Shown here: piece after piece, positions 1 through 7,345 of the stretch
Layout: every line of letters begins with the position of its first letter
Position numbering within the stretch: position 1 is the first letter of the stretch
Assembly (NCBI GenBank): GCA_964565645.1
Contig: CAZMFQ010000018.1
Span: 1 to 23,680, forward strand
Reading direction: 5' to 3'
DNA from: JAHIQC01 sp964565645
GTDB taxonomy: Bacteria; Actinomycetota; Coriobacteriia; Anaerosomatales; JAHIQC01
Length of the DNA: 23,680 nt
Translations under genes and position numbers: made by a program
The notes under the pieces: generated by a model
Databases searched by the model: none
What the model saw: the letters and a program-made list of their open reading frames with translations, nothing else
What the model was told of the DNA's origin: nothing

Positions 1-200
1 GCGACGGGGGCCGGGGCGGGGGCCTGAGCGGGGACCGGAGCCTCCGCGACCGGCGCGACCTGCGGCTGCGCGGGAGCAGGTGCCGCCTTCGTCGCGACGG
101 TAGGAACGACCACAGGAGCGGCGATCAGCTCGTCTTCTTCATCGAGCAACTCATCATCCACGTCACTGATGAAGTAGTCACCGATACCGTTGTCAGCCAT
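1..200 (-). CDS. N-terminus of an unidentified acidic/Pro-Ala-rich protein (partial)
   Basis: An ATG at 200 opens a frame that stays open to the window edge (66 codons). A Shine-Dalgarno-like GGGAGGT lies about 10 bases upstream. The visible protein starts MADNGIGDYFISDVDDELLD, continues with an acidic stretch of Asp/Glu/Leu, and then becomes a Pro-Ala-Val-Gln low-complexity linker from about residue 27 to the edge. No catalytic domain is inside the window. Its place just downstream of a pilB-type ATPase suggests a pilus or type II secretion partner such as PilT, PilC or a PilM-like protein with an N-terminal extension. That is inference from position only. The linker suggests a flexible tether between a short conserved head and a downstream domain. 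Confidence 0.6.
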   Translation of the reverse strand, partial: MADNGIGDYFISDVDDELLDEEDELIAAPVVVPTVATKAAPAPAQPQVAPVAEAPVPAQAPAPAPV

Positions 201-355
201 GCTGCGCGACACCTCCCAGGCCGTACAGGAGCAGGTTGAGTACGAACATGCGAAAGCAGGCCCGCCCGGAGGCGAGCGCCTTCAGTTTCTCACGAAGGAA
301 CAGGCCGCACAACCGCTACCAGCGGGTTCGCCGGAGAGCAGCGACCGTTCGAGAG
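201..355 (-). other. Intergenic region pilB to downstream gene, with a small hairpin
   Basis: This 155-base gap holds no convincing gene. On the minus strand it contains two small stem-loops: CCGCT-GGT-AGCGG soon after the pilB stop (near 314-326), and a 7-bp stem GCTCGCC/GGCGGGC with a TCCG loop at 260-277. The second is followed by CTGCTTTCG, which is only a weak U-tract. It could be a leaky terminator or a leader structure for the gene starting at 200. No known riboswitch consensus fits well. Confidence 0.3.
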
Positions 356-2029
356 CTAGACGACCACGCGGAGGATCTCCTCGATGGAAGTCTGGCCGAG
401 ACGGACCTTCTCGAACCCGTCGTCGCGCAGGGTGAGCATGCCTTCTGAGACGGCCTGGCGCTTCAGTTCGTCGGCTGTCGCGTTCTCCACGGTCATGCGC
501 TCGAGAGTCTCGGACATGGTGAGGACCTCGTGGATACCCATGCGGCCCTTGTAGCCGATACCGTTGCACTTCTTGCAGCCCTTCGCCCTGAAGAGCCTCG
601 GGGGTCGGCCGGGTTCGAACGGGAAGCCTATGCGCTCGAGCGCGGACTCCTCGGGCGTGTACTCCTCCTTGCACTCGCTGCACAGCCTCCGGGCGAGACG
701 TTGCGCGAGCACGCAGGTGATGGCCGAGGCTGTGAGGAACGGCTCGATGCCCATCTCCGTGAGACGCGTGACGGCAGAGGGCGCGTCGTTGGTGTGCAGG
801 GTCGAGAGAACGAGGTGGCCGGTGAGCGCGGCCTCGATCGCGATCGTCCCGGTCTCTTTGTCACGGATCTCACCGATCATGACCGTGTCGGGGTCCTGGC
901 GCAGGATCGACCGAAGAGCCGCGGCGAAGGTGAGTCCCGCCTTCTCGCTCACATGCACCTGAGAGAGGCCGGCCAGCCGGTACTCGACCGGGTCCTCGAC
1001 GGTGATCAGGTTCGTGGTGATGTCGTTGGTGCGGTTGATAGCCGCGTACAACGTCGTGGACTTGCCGGAACCGGTAGGCCCGGTCACCAGGATGGCGCCG
1101 TACGGGAGCGCCAGCGCGTCGAGCAGTCTCTGCAGCGGCTGCTCCAAGAACCCGAGGTCCTCAAGAGACATCATGATCGAGTCGCGTCTGAGCAGACGCA
1201 GGACGGCGAGCTCACCATGGACGAGCGGCAGCACAGCGACACGGAAGTCGATGGCCTTGCCATCCAGAACGACGCCGAAACGCCCGTCCTGAGGGATGCG
1301 CTTCTCCGCGATGTCCATTCCGGAGTTGATCTTGAGACGGCTGATGAGTTGCCTGTGCATCTTCTTGGGACTCTTGAAGATCTCCTGGCAGACGCCGTCG
1401 ACGCGGAACCTGACGCGCATCTCGGTCTCGTGCGGCTCGATGTAGACGTCACCGGCGCCCTGACGGATGCTCTCCGTGATGATCACGTTCATGAGTTTGG
1501 CGACGGGTGCCGCATCATCGGAGAGATCGCCCTCCTCCTCGTCACCACCGACCGTGACGGACTCTTCGAGGTCGCCGACCATGTCCTCGACGTTCTGCTG
1601 GTTCGCCGAGAACCGCTCGATCGCGGAGACCAGGTCACTTTCCGCGGCGACCACGGGACGGATCTCGTAGCCCGTGACGATACGCAGGTCGTCGATGGCG
1701 AAGATGTTCGCCGGATCGGACATCGCGACGATCAGCTCGTCGTCCTGGACCTTGATCGGCAACACCGTATAGCGCTTGGCCAGGTCCGAGGAGAGGCTGG
1801 TCGCGGCGTTGGCGTCGATCTCGTAGGTACCGAGGTCGACATAGACCAGTCCCATCGCGTTTGCGACAGTCTGCGCGATCTTGACGTCGTCGGCGTATCC
1901 GAGATTGGACAGGGTCGCCTGCAGCGACAGGCCGTCATCCTGCGCAAGGGCCTCTTCGAGCTGGTCCTGCGTGATGATGCCGGACTGAACCAGCACCTTG
2001 CCCAGCCGCTTGCCGCTGGCGGCGCTCAT
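356..2029 (-). CDS. pilB: Type IV pilus / type II secretion assembly ATPase (PilB/GspE family)
   Basis: This 557-residue protein is the expected size for a PilB/GspE hexameric ATPase, which powers pilin polymerisation (or pseudopilin assembly) at the inner face of the membrane. An MshEN-type N-terminal domain covers about residues 7-150 and is followed by an acidic linker. The ATPase core shows Walker A GPTGSGKS (317-324), the Asp box VEDPVEY (344-350), the Walker B region RQDPDTVMIGEIRD (377-390) and the His box TGHLVLSTLHTND (403-415). Two CxxC pairs (Cys450/453 and Cys485/488) form the zinc motif typical of PilB/GspE and absent from PilT. The ATG overlaps the aroE stop as ATGA, so translation is probably coupled. 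No other pilin-system gene is fully inside the window. A GspE role cannot be excluded. Confidence 0.93.
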   Translation of the reverse strand: MSAASGKRLGKVLVQSGIITQDQLEEALAQDDGLSLQATLSNLGYADDVKIAQTVANAMGLVYVDLGTYEIDANAATSLSSDLAKRYTVLPIKVQDDELIVAMSDPANIFAIDDLRIVTGYEIRPVVAAESDLVSAIERFSANQQNVEDMVGDLEESVTVGGDEEEGDLSDDAAPVAKLMNVIITESIRQGAGDVYIEPHETEMRVRFRVDGVCQEIFKSPKKMHRQLISRLKINSGMDIAEKRIPQDGRFGVVLDGKAIDFRVAVLPLVHGELAVLRLLRRDSIMMSLEDLGFLEQPLQRLLDALALPYGAILVTGPTGSGKSTTLYAAINRTNDITTNLITVEDPVEYRLAGLSQVHVSEKAGLTFAAALRSILRQDPDTVMIGEIRDKETGTIAIEAALTGHLVLSTLHTNDAPSAVTRLTEMGIEPFLTASAITCVLAQRLARRLCSECKEEYTPEESALERIGFPFEPGRPPRLFRAKGCKKCNGIGYKGRMGIHEVLTMSETLERMTVENATADELKRQAVSEGMLTLRDDGFEKVRLGQTSIEEILRVVV

Positions 2030-2922
2030 TCTCGGCCGCCTTCGGAAGCGTCGCGTCGCAGAGCCGCAAGCGCGGCGGTGTGCATGACATCACGGGGGGT
2101 GCGGACCTGGGCCGACTCGCTCCAGATGTCGACGGCGATCGCTCCCTGGTGCACGAGCATGCCGAGCCCGTCCACAGCCGTCGCCCCTGCCGCGCGTGCA
2201 GCTTCGACGAATGGAGTCGTGGCCGCTCTGTAGATCATGTCGCAGGCGACCTGGGTCGGCCTGAGCCACTCGGTCGGGACCGGGCTCGGGTCGCCATCCT
2301 TCATTCCAAGGGGGGTGGCGTTGATGACGAGGTCGGCCGTCGCGACGGTCTCCTCGCCGCCCGACAACCCTACGGTGACCAGTTCCGTGGCGCGAGCATG
2401 CGACTCGACACGTTCGATGAGTTCGTCCGCGCGGTCCATCGAACGGTTCACGATGCTCACCCGCGCCGCCTTGCCGAGGATGAGCGCCACCAATGCGGCT
2501 CCCGCCGCACCACCCGCTCCGACGATCGCGACCGACTTGCCTTCCGGATCGAACCCCGTCTCAGCCGCCAGGGATTCGGTCAGGCCCCGCCCGTCGGTGT
2601 TGTAGCCGATGTACCGGCCACCCACGCAGTGCACAGTGTTCACCGCGCCCGCCATCTGCGCCAGCATCGCGACCTCGTCGCACATCGAGAGCATCGCCTG
2701 CTTGAACGGCATGGTGATGTTGAACCCGACGAATGGAAGCACGCGGGCAGCGCCCAGGAACCGCATGAGATCGGTCTCGTCCTCAAGGGGCAGCGGGATG
2801 TAGACCCAGTCGAGGTCGAGCGCCTCATAGACCGCGTTGTGCATCGCCGGTGACAGCGTATGGTCGAGCGGATTGCCGACGACACCGGCCAGTCTTGTAC
2901 GTCCGTTGATGCGTGAGGTCAA
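2026..2922 (-). CDS. aroE: Shikimate dehydrogenase
   Basis: AroE reduces 3-dehydroshikimate to shikimate with NADPH in the cytosolic chorismate pathway. The protein has 298 residues, slightly longer than the usual 270-290. It carries the substrate motif SPAMHN (24-29), the catalytic lysine in NITMPFK (Lys74), the paired aspartate in YNTDGRG (Asp110), the dinucleotide-binding loop GAGGAAGA (135-142) and the cofactor-selecting NRS (159-161). The start is TTG at 2922, with GGAG a few bases upstream. The protein then reads directly into the conserved first strand (RLAGVVGNPLDHTLSP), which supports this start. It follows the YqeG-type gene after 39 bases and overlaps pilB by 4 bases. A housekeeping enzyme translationally coupled to a pilus ATPase is an odd pairing that may reflect operon compaction only. 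Confidence 0.95.
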   Translation of the reverse strand: MTSRINGRTRLAGVVGNPLDHTLSPAMHNAVYEALDLDWVYIPLPLEDETDLMRFLGAARVLPFVGFNITMPFKQAMLSMCDEVAMLAQMAGAVNTVHCVGGRYIGYNTDGRGLTESLAAETGFDPEGKSVAIVGAGGAAGAALVALILGKAARVSIVNRSMDRADELIERVESHARATELVTVGLSGGEETVATADLVINATPLGMKDGDPSPVPTEWLRPTQVACDMIYRAATTPFVEAARAAGATAVDGLGMLVHQGAIAVDIWSESAQVRTPRDVMHTAALAALRRDASEGGRE

Positions 2923-2961
2923 GGGAGCTCCGGTTCGATGGGAGTGCGACCTGCCAAGAGT

Positions 2962-3456
2962 CTAAGGCAGGGGCGTCCGGCCTGCCAGCACCAAGCGCTC
3001 GAGACGCCTGAGCAACAACGTGTGCGGCAGGTCGGTCTGCGACAGGGGAGCCACCATCACGGTGTGCATGCCGAGGAGCCGACCGCCCAAGACATCGGTG
3101 AACAACTGGTCCCCCACCACAGCCGCGCGCGACCTCGTGGACCCGACCTTGCCGAGCGCCCTCAGGAACGCGAACGGCAGCGGCTTGACGGCCTTGGCGA
3201 CAAGGTCGAAGCCCAGCTCATCGGCGACCGTCTTGACCCTCTCGTGCCAGTTGTTCGAGACGAGGCAGACCCTGAATCCGCGGGCCGCGAGCGTGGCCGC
3301 CCAGTCACGCAACTCCTGGGGCACGACATTGGTGTCCCTGGGAAGCAGCGTGTTGTCCAGGTCCACCAGCAGCGTGTCGATGCCGGACCGGCTGAGGTGC
3401 TCGAGGTCGATGGCGTGAACGTCGACGAGGTACTCGTCGGGAGAGAACAGGCTCAT
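2962..3456 (-). CDS. YqeG-family HAD-IIIA phosphatase
   Basis: The 164-residue product is a single-domain HAD hydrolase of the YqeG (HAD-IIIA) type. It shows the nucleophile motif DLDNTLL (Asp32 and Asp34), a VSNN motif II near residue 70, a lysine in AVKPLP, and the metal-binding VGDQLFTD near residue 115. Members are cytosolic phosphatases whose substrate is not settled; some relatives act on phosphatidylglycerophosphate. The longer open frame to 3567 is rejected. The ATG at 3456 has AAAGGG about 5 bases upstream, lies 10 bases after the upstream stop, and starts at the usual family N-terminus (MSLFSPDEYL). In many Gram-positive genomes yqeG sits next to aroE, as it does here. Confidence 0.9.
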   Translation of the reverse strand: MSLFSPDEYLVDVHAIDLEHLSRSGIDTLLVDLDNTLLPRDTNVVPQELRDWAATLAARGFRVCLVSNNWHERVKTVADELGFDLVAKAVKPLPFAFLRALGKVGSTRSRAAVVGDQLFTDVLGGRLLGMHTVMVAPLSQTDLPHTLLLRRLERLVLAGRTPLP

Positions 3457-3466
3457 GGTGCCCTTT

Positions 3467-4156
3467 CTAGTGATCCGGAACGCCGTCGCCGTTGTGATCG
3501 TGACCGGAGGAGGGTATCGCGTCACCGATGCTCGCGTCGAGTTCCTCGATGCGAGACAGCACCGCATCGGCGCGCTCGGTCAGGCCCGCCTTGATGTACA
3601 CGGCCCGCACCGCCCCGTATGCGTCGTGCTGCTCGACCGGATCGGTCCAGGTCACATCCGGGCCGAACGCGACGTCGGCCTGCGCGACGGCCTCTGCGAG
3701 GTCGTTGCTGAACAGCATGAGGATCTGCGCGTAACTCGACCGCAGCAGGCCCGAGCGTGGCGCGTTCTCGACGCCCTTTCGGGCAAGCTCGACCGCGGCC
3801 TCGACGTGACCGCTACGGGCCAGGATCCAGGGGCCCACGTAGTACGGCTGCTCGAACTGCGGGTCGAGCCTGGTCACGAGATCGAACGTGGTCAGCATGT
3901 ACTGTTGTTCGTCCAATGGGACGCCGGAATAGTACTCGTGGAATATGGGCTCGATCCTGTTCCACAGGACCTGAGCGACGAACACACGAAGGCCGGTCAG
4001 ATACGCGAATCCCGCGCGGCCCACGATCTGCGTCGTTCCGCCTGTGGGCGCCGGCGCGACCATGCGATCCGCCAGACCCTGCGCAGCGAGTGCCACGGCC
4101 AGCAGGACGATCACCAGCATGACGAGCATGACGGGTTGCGACATGCGTCCGGACAT
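3467..4156 (-). CDS. Membrane-anchored TPR-like protein next to an ABC exporter
   Basis: The 229-residue product has one N-terminal hydrophobic helix (about residues 8-25, VMLVMLVIVLLAVALAAQGL). The rest is soluble and helical, with TPR-like pairs such as WILARSGHVEAAVELARKG and ADAVLSRIEELD. It probably lies outside the membrane, held by the helix. The C-terminus ends in DHNGDGVPDH, which matches the DxNxDGxxD calcium-loop pattern of dockerin and thrombospondin type 3 repeats. The ATG at 4156 is 4 bases after the permease stop; an in-frame ATG at 4144 is an alternative. I do not recognise a named family. Position directly after the ABC permease suggests an accessory subunit of that transporter. 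Confidence 0.7.
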   Translation of the reverse strand: MSGRMSQPVMLVMLVIVLLAVALAAQGLADRMVAPAPTGGTTQIVGRAGFAYLTGLRVFVAQVLWNRIEPIFHEYYSGVPLDEQQYMLTTFDLVTRLDPQFEQPYYVGPWILARSGHVEAAVELARKGVENAPRSGLLRSSYAQILMLFSNDLAEAVAQADVAFGPDVTWTDPVEQHDAYGAVRAVYIKAGLTERADAVLSRIEELDASIGDAIPSSGHDHNGDGVPDH

Positions 4157-4160
4157 GGCG

Positions 4161-4892
4161 TCACAGGTCCCTTCGACTGAACGCCGCGGAACCGACGAGC
4201 AGCAACAGGCAGACCCACGCGGCGAACGCGACGATCATCGTGACAAGGTAGGCGACCGAGACCCCGTTCCCGTGCGAGACGGGCGCGATGATATTGAATG
4301 TGTCGAGAGACGGGTAGAGCCTCCAGGCCAGTGTGTCGGGCGCCAGCAAGCCCGATCGCGCGTGCGCCAGGAACAGGAAGGCCAACGCCGCCACCGTGAC
4401 GACGACAGGCCCCGCGGCCGAAGCGACCGCCACGCACAGCGCGGCGAGCACCCCTGCTTCCAACCAGATCGCCAGGGCACCCTCTACGAGGGTCGGCATG
4501 AAGACCCCGTAGTTGAGCAACCCGAGCCCTATCGAAACCGCACAGAACGCGAGGGCCACCGCGCCGACGGTGAGGAACACGCCGATCCATGTCCCGACAA
4601 GGTACTCCCAACGTCGCACTCCCCGAGCAAGCACGTTGTAGACGGTACGCCGCTCGATCTCGCCGGGGACCCGGTTGGCCGCCAAGGCGAGCGTGACCAC
4701 GACGAGCGCCACATACATGAGCGCGAGTGAGACCTCACGGTAGACGGCCTCGGCCACGCCGGTACCGTAGCTAGGCAACGCCGGGATCGCGAACGCGAGC
4801 ACGACCGCGAACAACAGCACGACCCATACGACCTTGCGTCGGATCGCATCGGCGAACACGGAGGACGAGAGTGCGAGGATGCGTCCGGTCAT
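4161..4892 (-). CDS. ABC-2-type exporter permease subunit
   Basis: This 243-residue integral membrane protein has about six hydrophobic segments. Examples are VVWVVLLFAVVLAFAI, LALMYVALVVVTLALA, FLTVGAVALAFCAVSIG, VLAALCVAVASAAGPVVV and LVTMIVAFAAWVCLLLLVG. The motif ANRVPGEIERRTVYNVLARG between helices 2 and 3 is the cytoplasmic coupling segment seen in NosY/ABC-2 permeases. The open frame reaches 4985, but the ATG at 4892 has a near-perfect GGAGGTGA 7 bases upstream and overlaps the ATPase stop as ATGA, so it is chosen. It pairs with the ATPase at 4889-5845. The substrate is unknown. Confidence 0.88.
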   Translation of the reverse strand: MTGRILALSSSVFADAIRRKVVWVVLLFAVVLAFAIPALPSYGTGVAEAVYREVSLALMYVALVVVTLALAANRVPGEIERRTVYNVLARGVRRWEYLVGTWIGVFLTVGAVALAFCAVSIGLGLLNYGVFMPTLVEGALAIWLEAGVLAALCVAVASAAGPVVVTVAALAFLFLAHARSGLLAPDTLAWRLYPSLDTFNIIAPVSHGNGVSVAYLVTMIVAFAAWVCLLLLVGSAAFSRRDL

Positions 4893-5845
4893 CGCGCGAT
4901 CACCTCCCCGCGATCGGACTCCACAAGCCGCGCGAAGTAGTCCTCCAGCGATTGGCGCTTCGGCTGCAGCGCGAGAAGCTCCCACCCGGCGTCATCGAGT
5001 GCGTCGACGACACGGCGTGACTCTTCGGCGGGGATCGAGAAGACCCACGTGCCGCTTCCGAACGCAACGTCCGTGACGAGTCCGGCTATCGCGGCGGGCA
5101 GTTCGGATGCCGAGGAGCGGGCCGTGACGGAGCTCTGGCCCGCTACGCTGAGCAGTTCGTCGATGTGCCCTCGACGCGCCACTCGCCCGCGGTTCAGGAT
5201 CGTGACCTCGTCGCAGACCGCCTCGACCTCGGAGAGCTGATGGGAGGACAGGAGCACCGTCGTCCCGGCGTCACGCTGCTCGAGGATCAGGTTGCGGATA
5301 TCACGCTGGCCGACAGGATCGAGTCCCGAGGCGGGTTCGTCGAGGATGAGGATCGCCGGCGAAGAGATCATCGCCTGGGCGATCCCGAGGCGCTGCATCA
5401 TGCCGCGAGAGAACTTGGAGACGAGCGTCGACGCCCTGCCTTCCAGCCCGACACGCGGCAGGAGCTCCGCGGTGCGTGCCTCTATGGCGTGCGCGTCCAT
5501 GCCCGCCAGGCGGCCGTGGAAGCGCATCACCTGTGCAGCGGTCAGCAGCGGCGGGAAGTACGGCTGCTCGGGGAGGAAGCCGAGCTCGGCCCTGTTCGAT
5601 GCGGTCACGGGCCTGCCCAGGATCGAGAACGAACCCGCACTGGGGGTGACGAGCCCCAACAGCATCTTGAGCGTGGTGGTCTTTCCGGCACCATTGGGTC
5701 CGAGCAGTCCGTGCACCGCTCCCCTGTCCACGAGCACGGAGACATCCGTCACCGCCTCACGGCCCCCGCGATATATCTTACGGGCGCCGTCGATACGGAT
5801 CGCCTCATCGGGCCCGGCAAGCACCGGAGCATCATGAGCGCTCAT
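4889..5845 (-). CDS. ABC exporter ATP-binding subunit
   Basis: The 318-residue protein has one nucleotide-binding domain and a C-terminal extension of about 90 residues, as in CcmA/NatA-type exporters. It shows Walker A GPNGAGKTT (49-57), a Q-loop glutamine in FLPEQPYF (Gln94), Walker B ILILDEP (165-171), the D-loop SGLDP and the H-loop histidine in SSHQ (His202). The signature motif is SRGMMQ (146-151) rather than LSGGQ, a variation common in this exporter class. AAGGAGGT lies 9 bases before the ATG, one of the strongest ribosome sites in the window. The start overlaps the mltG stop as ATGA, and the stop overlaps the permease start as ATGA. It energises the permease encoded next. Confidence 0.92.
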   Translation of the reverse strand: MSAHDAPVLAGPDEAIRIDGARKIYRGGREAVTDVSVLVDRGAVHGLLGPNGAGKTTTLKMLLGLVTPSAGSFSILGRPVTASNRAELGFLPEQPYFPPLLTAAQVMRFHGRLAGMDAHAIEARTAELLPRVGLEGRASTLVSKFSRGMMQRLGIAQAMISSPAILILDEPASGLDPVGQRDIRNLILEQRDAGTTVLLSSHQLSEVEAVCDEVTILNRGRVARRGHIDELLSVAGQSSVTARSSASELPAAIAGLVTDVAFGSGTWVFSIPAEESRRVVDALDDAGWELLALQPKRQSLEDYFARLVESDRGEVIAR

Positions 5846-6927
5846 CGACCGAAGACCTCCTTGGACTTACGCTTGGCAACATCGAACTCTGCGCGAGTGG
5901 TGCAAAACGTGTGCGAACCGTCTTTACCCGTCAGCACATAGTAGAGGTACGTGGTGGGCGCAGGAGAAGCCGCAGCCTGAAGTGAGGCCAACCCTGGATT
6001 CGAGATCGGGCCGGGCGGCAGGCCGGCATTGCGGTACGTGTTGTAGGGGCTGTCGAGCCGGAGATCCTTCGCCGAGAGCCTGAACCGGTTACCGGGCAGC
6101 ACGTACTCGATCGTCGCATCGATCTCGAGCTTCATGCCGATCTCAAGACGGTTGTAGATGACCGAGGACACGAGCGGACGTTCCTCGGCGAGCTTCGCCT
6201 CCCGTTCGATCATGGAGGCCAAGGTGACGAGCTCGGCTTGCGAGAGACCCTGCGCCTGGGCGTAGCCCTGGTCGACCTGCCCGATCTCGGTGTCGAACTG
6301 GTCGAGCATCATCCCGATGACGTCCGAGGCCGTGGCCCCCTGCCTGACCTCGTAGGTCTTGGGAAAGAGGTAGCCCTCCAACGAGCCCGCGTACGCGTCC
6401 GCCAGATAGGGGTGGTCGCCCGCGAACCCGGCGGCCCCTCCCTTCGCGAGCGCGATGAACTCTTCGGCAGGTATGCCCAGTCCGGCCTCGACGCGTTCCG
6501 CGATCTGCTCGATCACGAAGCCCTCGGGAATCGCGAGTGTGACGAACGCCGCCTGAGGGCCCTCGCGCAGACGGTCGATCACGCTCGCGTACGACGATCC
6601 GGTGGTGAACTCATAGGTGCCGGGGCGCAGCTCCCCGTCAGCCGAGGCGAGACGCGCCCGGATCCGGAACATGTTCGCATTCGCGATGACGCCGGCATCG
6701 ACGAGACGCGTGCCGATGGCGGCGGTCGACGCGCCCGGGGGGATCTCCACGCGAGCGGTCTGCCCGGGCGCGACGTCATGCCCGGGCACCAGGAAGACCC
6801 ACGAGAACACGGCGGCCAACGCGAGCAACAGCGTCGCAAGGACGGCTGCGGTGACGGTCAGAACGCGGGTGGCTGCCCGACGTCGAGCAACGTGGTGTGC
6901 GCCGCTTCGCGCATCCATGCCCGTCAA
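5842..6927 (-). CDS. mltG: Endolytic peptidoglycan transglycosylase MltG (YceG)
   Basis: MltG is a membrane-anchored lytic transglycosylase that cuts nascent glycan strands and limits their length. The 361-residue protein has a basic cytoplasmic N-terminus, one transmembrane helix (about 21-46), a LysM-like region (about 57-125) and the YceG catalytic domain. Family motifs are LEGYLFPKTYEV (183-194), ASMIEREA with the catalytic glutamate (Glu241), IYNRL, EIDATIEY, and SPYNTYRNAGLPPGPISNPG. The TTG at 6927 overlaps the ruvX stop as TTGA; an ATG at 6918 is an equally plausible start, with the GGAAGG site lying between the ideal spacings for the two. Gene order ruvX-mltG-aroE is common in Actinomycetota and Firmicutes. 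Confidence 0.93.
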   Translation of the reverse strand: MTGMDARSGAHHVARRRAATRVLTVTAAVLATLLLALAAVFSWVFLVPGHDVAPGQTARVEIPPGASTAAIGTRLVDAGVIANANMFRIRARLASADGELRPGTYEFTTGSSYASVIDRLREGPQAAFVTLAIPEGFVIEQIAERVEAGLGIPAEEFIALAKGGAAGFAGDHPYLADAYAGSLEGYLFPKTYEVRQGATASDVIGMMLDQFDTEIGQVDQGYAQAQGLSQAELVTLASMIEREAKLAEERPLVSSVIYNRLEIGMKLEIDATIEYVLPGNRFRLSAKDLRLDSPYNTYRNAGLPPGPISNPGLASLQAAASPAPTTYLYYVLTGKDGSHTFCTTRAEFDVAKRKSKEVFGR

Positions 6928-7343
6928 CGACCTTCCGTCCGGGAATCCAGATAGGACTGCAGCATGATCGAGGCGGCCACCATGTCGACCGAACCGCGAC
7001 GACGGCGCGAGTCGGCACCCGCCTCGGCCATCATGCGCTGGGCGGCCACAGACGACAGGCGCTCATCGTGGAATCGCCACTCCAGGGCCGGGAAACGCTG
7101 CTTGAGGCGGTCGACCTCAGCGCGGACCACGAGCGCCTGCGGCCCCTCGGTGCCGTCCATGGACAGCGGCAGACCGACCACCACGACCTCGACCTCATAG
7201 TCCTCGAGCAAGCGTTTGAGCCCGGAGATGTCCGAGGACAGCGGTGCAGGCAGGACCTTGAGCGGTGTGGCCACGCGTCCATCGGGATCGCTCACGGCCA
7301 CCCCGACCCGGCGCTCGCCGATATCGAGGCCGAGCATCCTCAT
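6924..7343 (-). CDS. ruvX: YqgF/RuvX-type RNase H-fold nuclease
   Basis: The 139-residue protein matches the whole YqgF/RuvX family, an RNase H-fold nuclease linked to 16S rRNA 5'-end maturation and, in some bacteria, to Holliday junction resolution. Conserved acidic motifs are GLDIGERRVGVAVSD near the N-terminus, the VVGLPLSMDG strand, the DERLSS motif and VDMVAASIMLQSYLD at the C-terminus; together they place the catalytic Asp/Glu residues. It starts 2 bases after the alaS stop with only a weak ribosome site, so it probably relies on re-initiation after alaS. alaS-ruvX adjacency is widespread. Confidence 0.95.
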   Translation of the reverse strand: MRMLGLDIGERRVGVAVSDPDGRVATPLKVLPAPLSSDISGLKRLLEDYEVEVVVVGLPLSMDGTEGPQALVVRAEVDRLKQRFPALEWRFHDERLSSVAAQRMMAEAGADSRRRRGSVDMVAASIMLQSYLDSRTEGR

Positions 7344-7345
7344 GG

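Noticed and set aside
201..355. Possible c-di-GMP-I (GEMM) riboswitch before the gene at the left edge
   Set aside because: There is a GAACC-hairpin-GTTGTGCGGCC arrangement loosely like GEMM, but the conserved GGGACGCAAAGCC core and second receptor do not match.
530..2233. 567-residue plus-strand open frame opposite pilB
   Set aside because: It is an Arg/Asp-rich antisense shadow of a clear pilB gene, a common artefact in GC-rich DNA.
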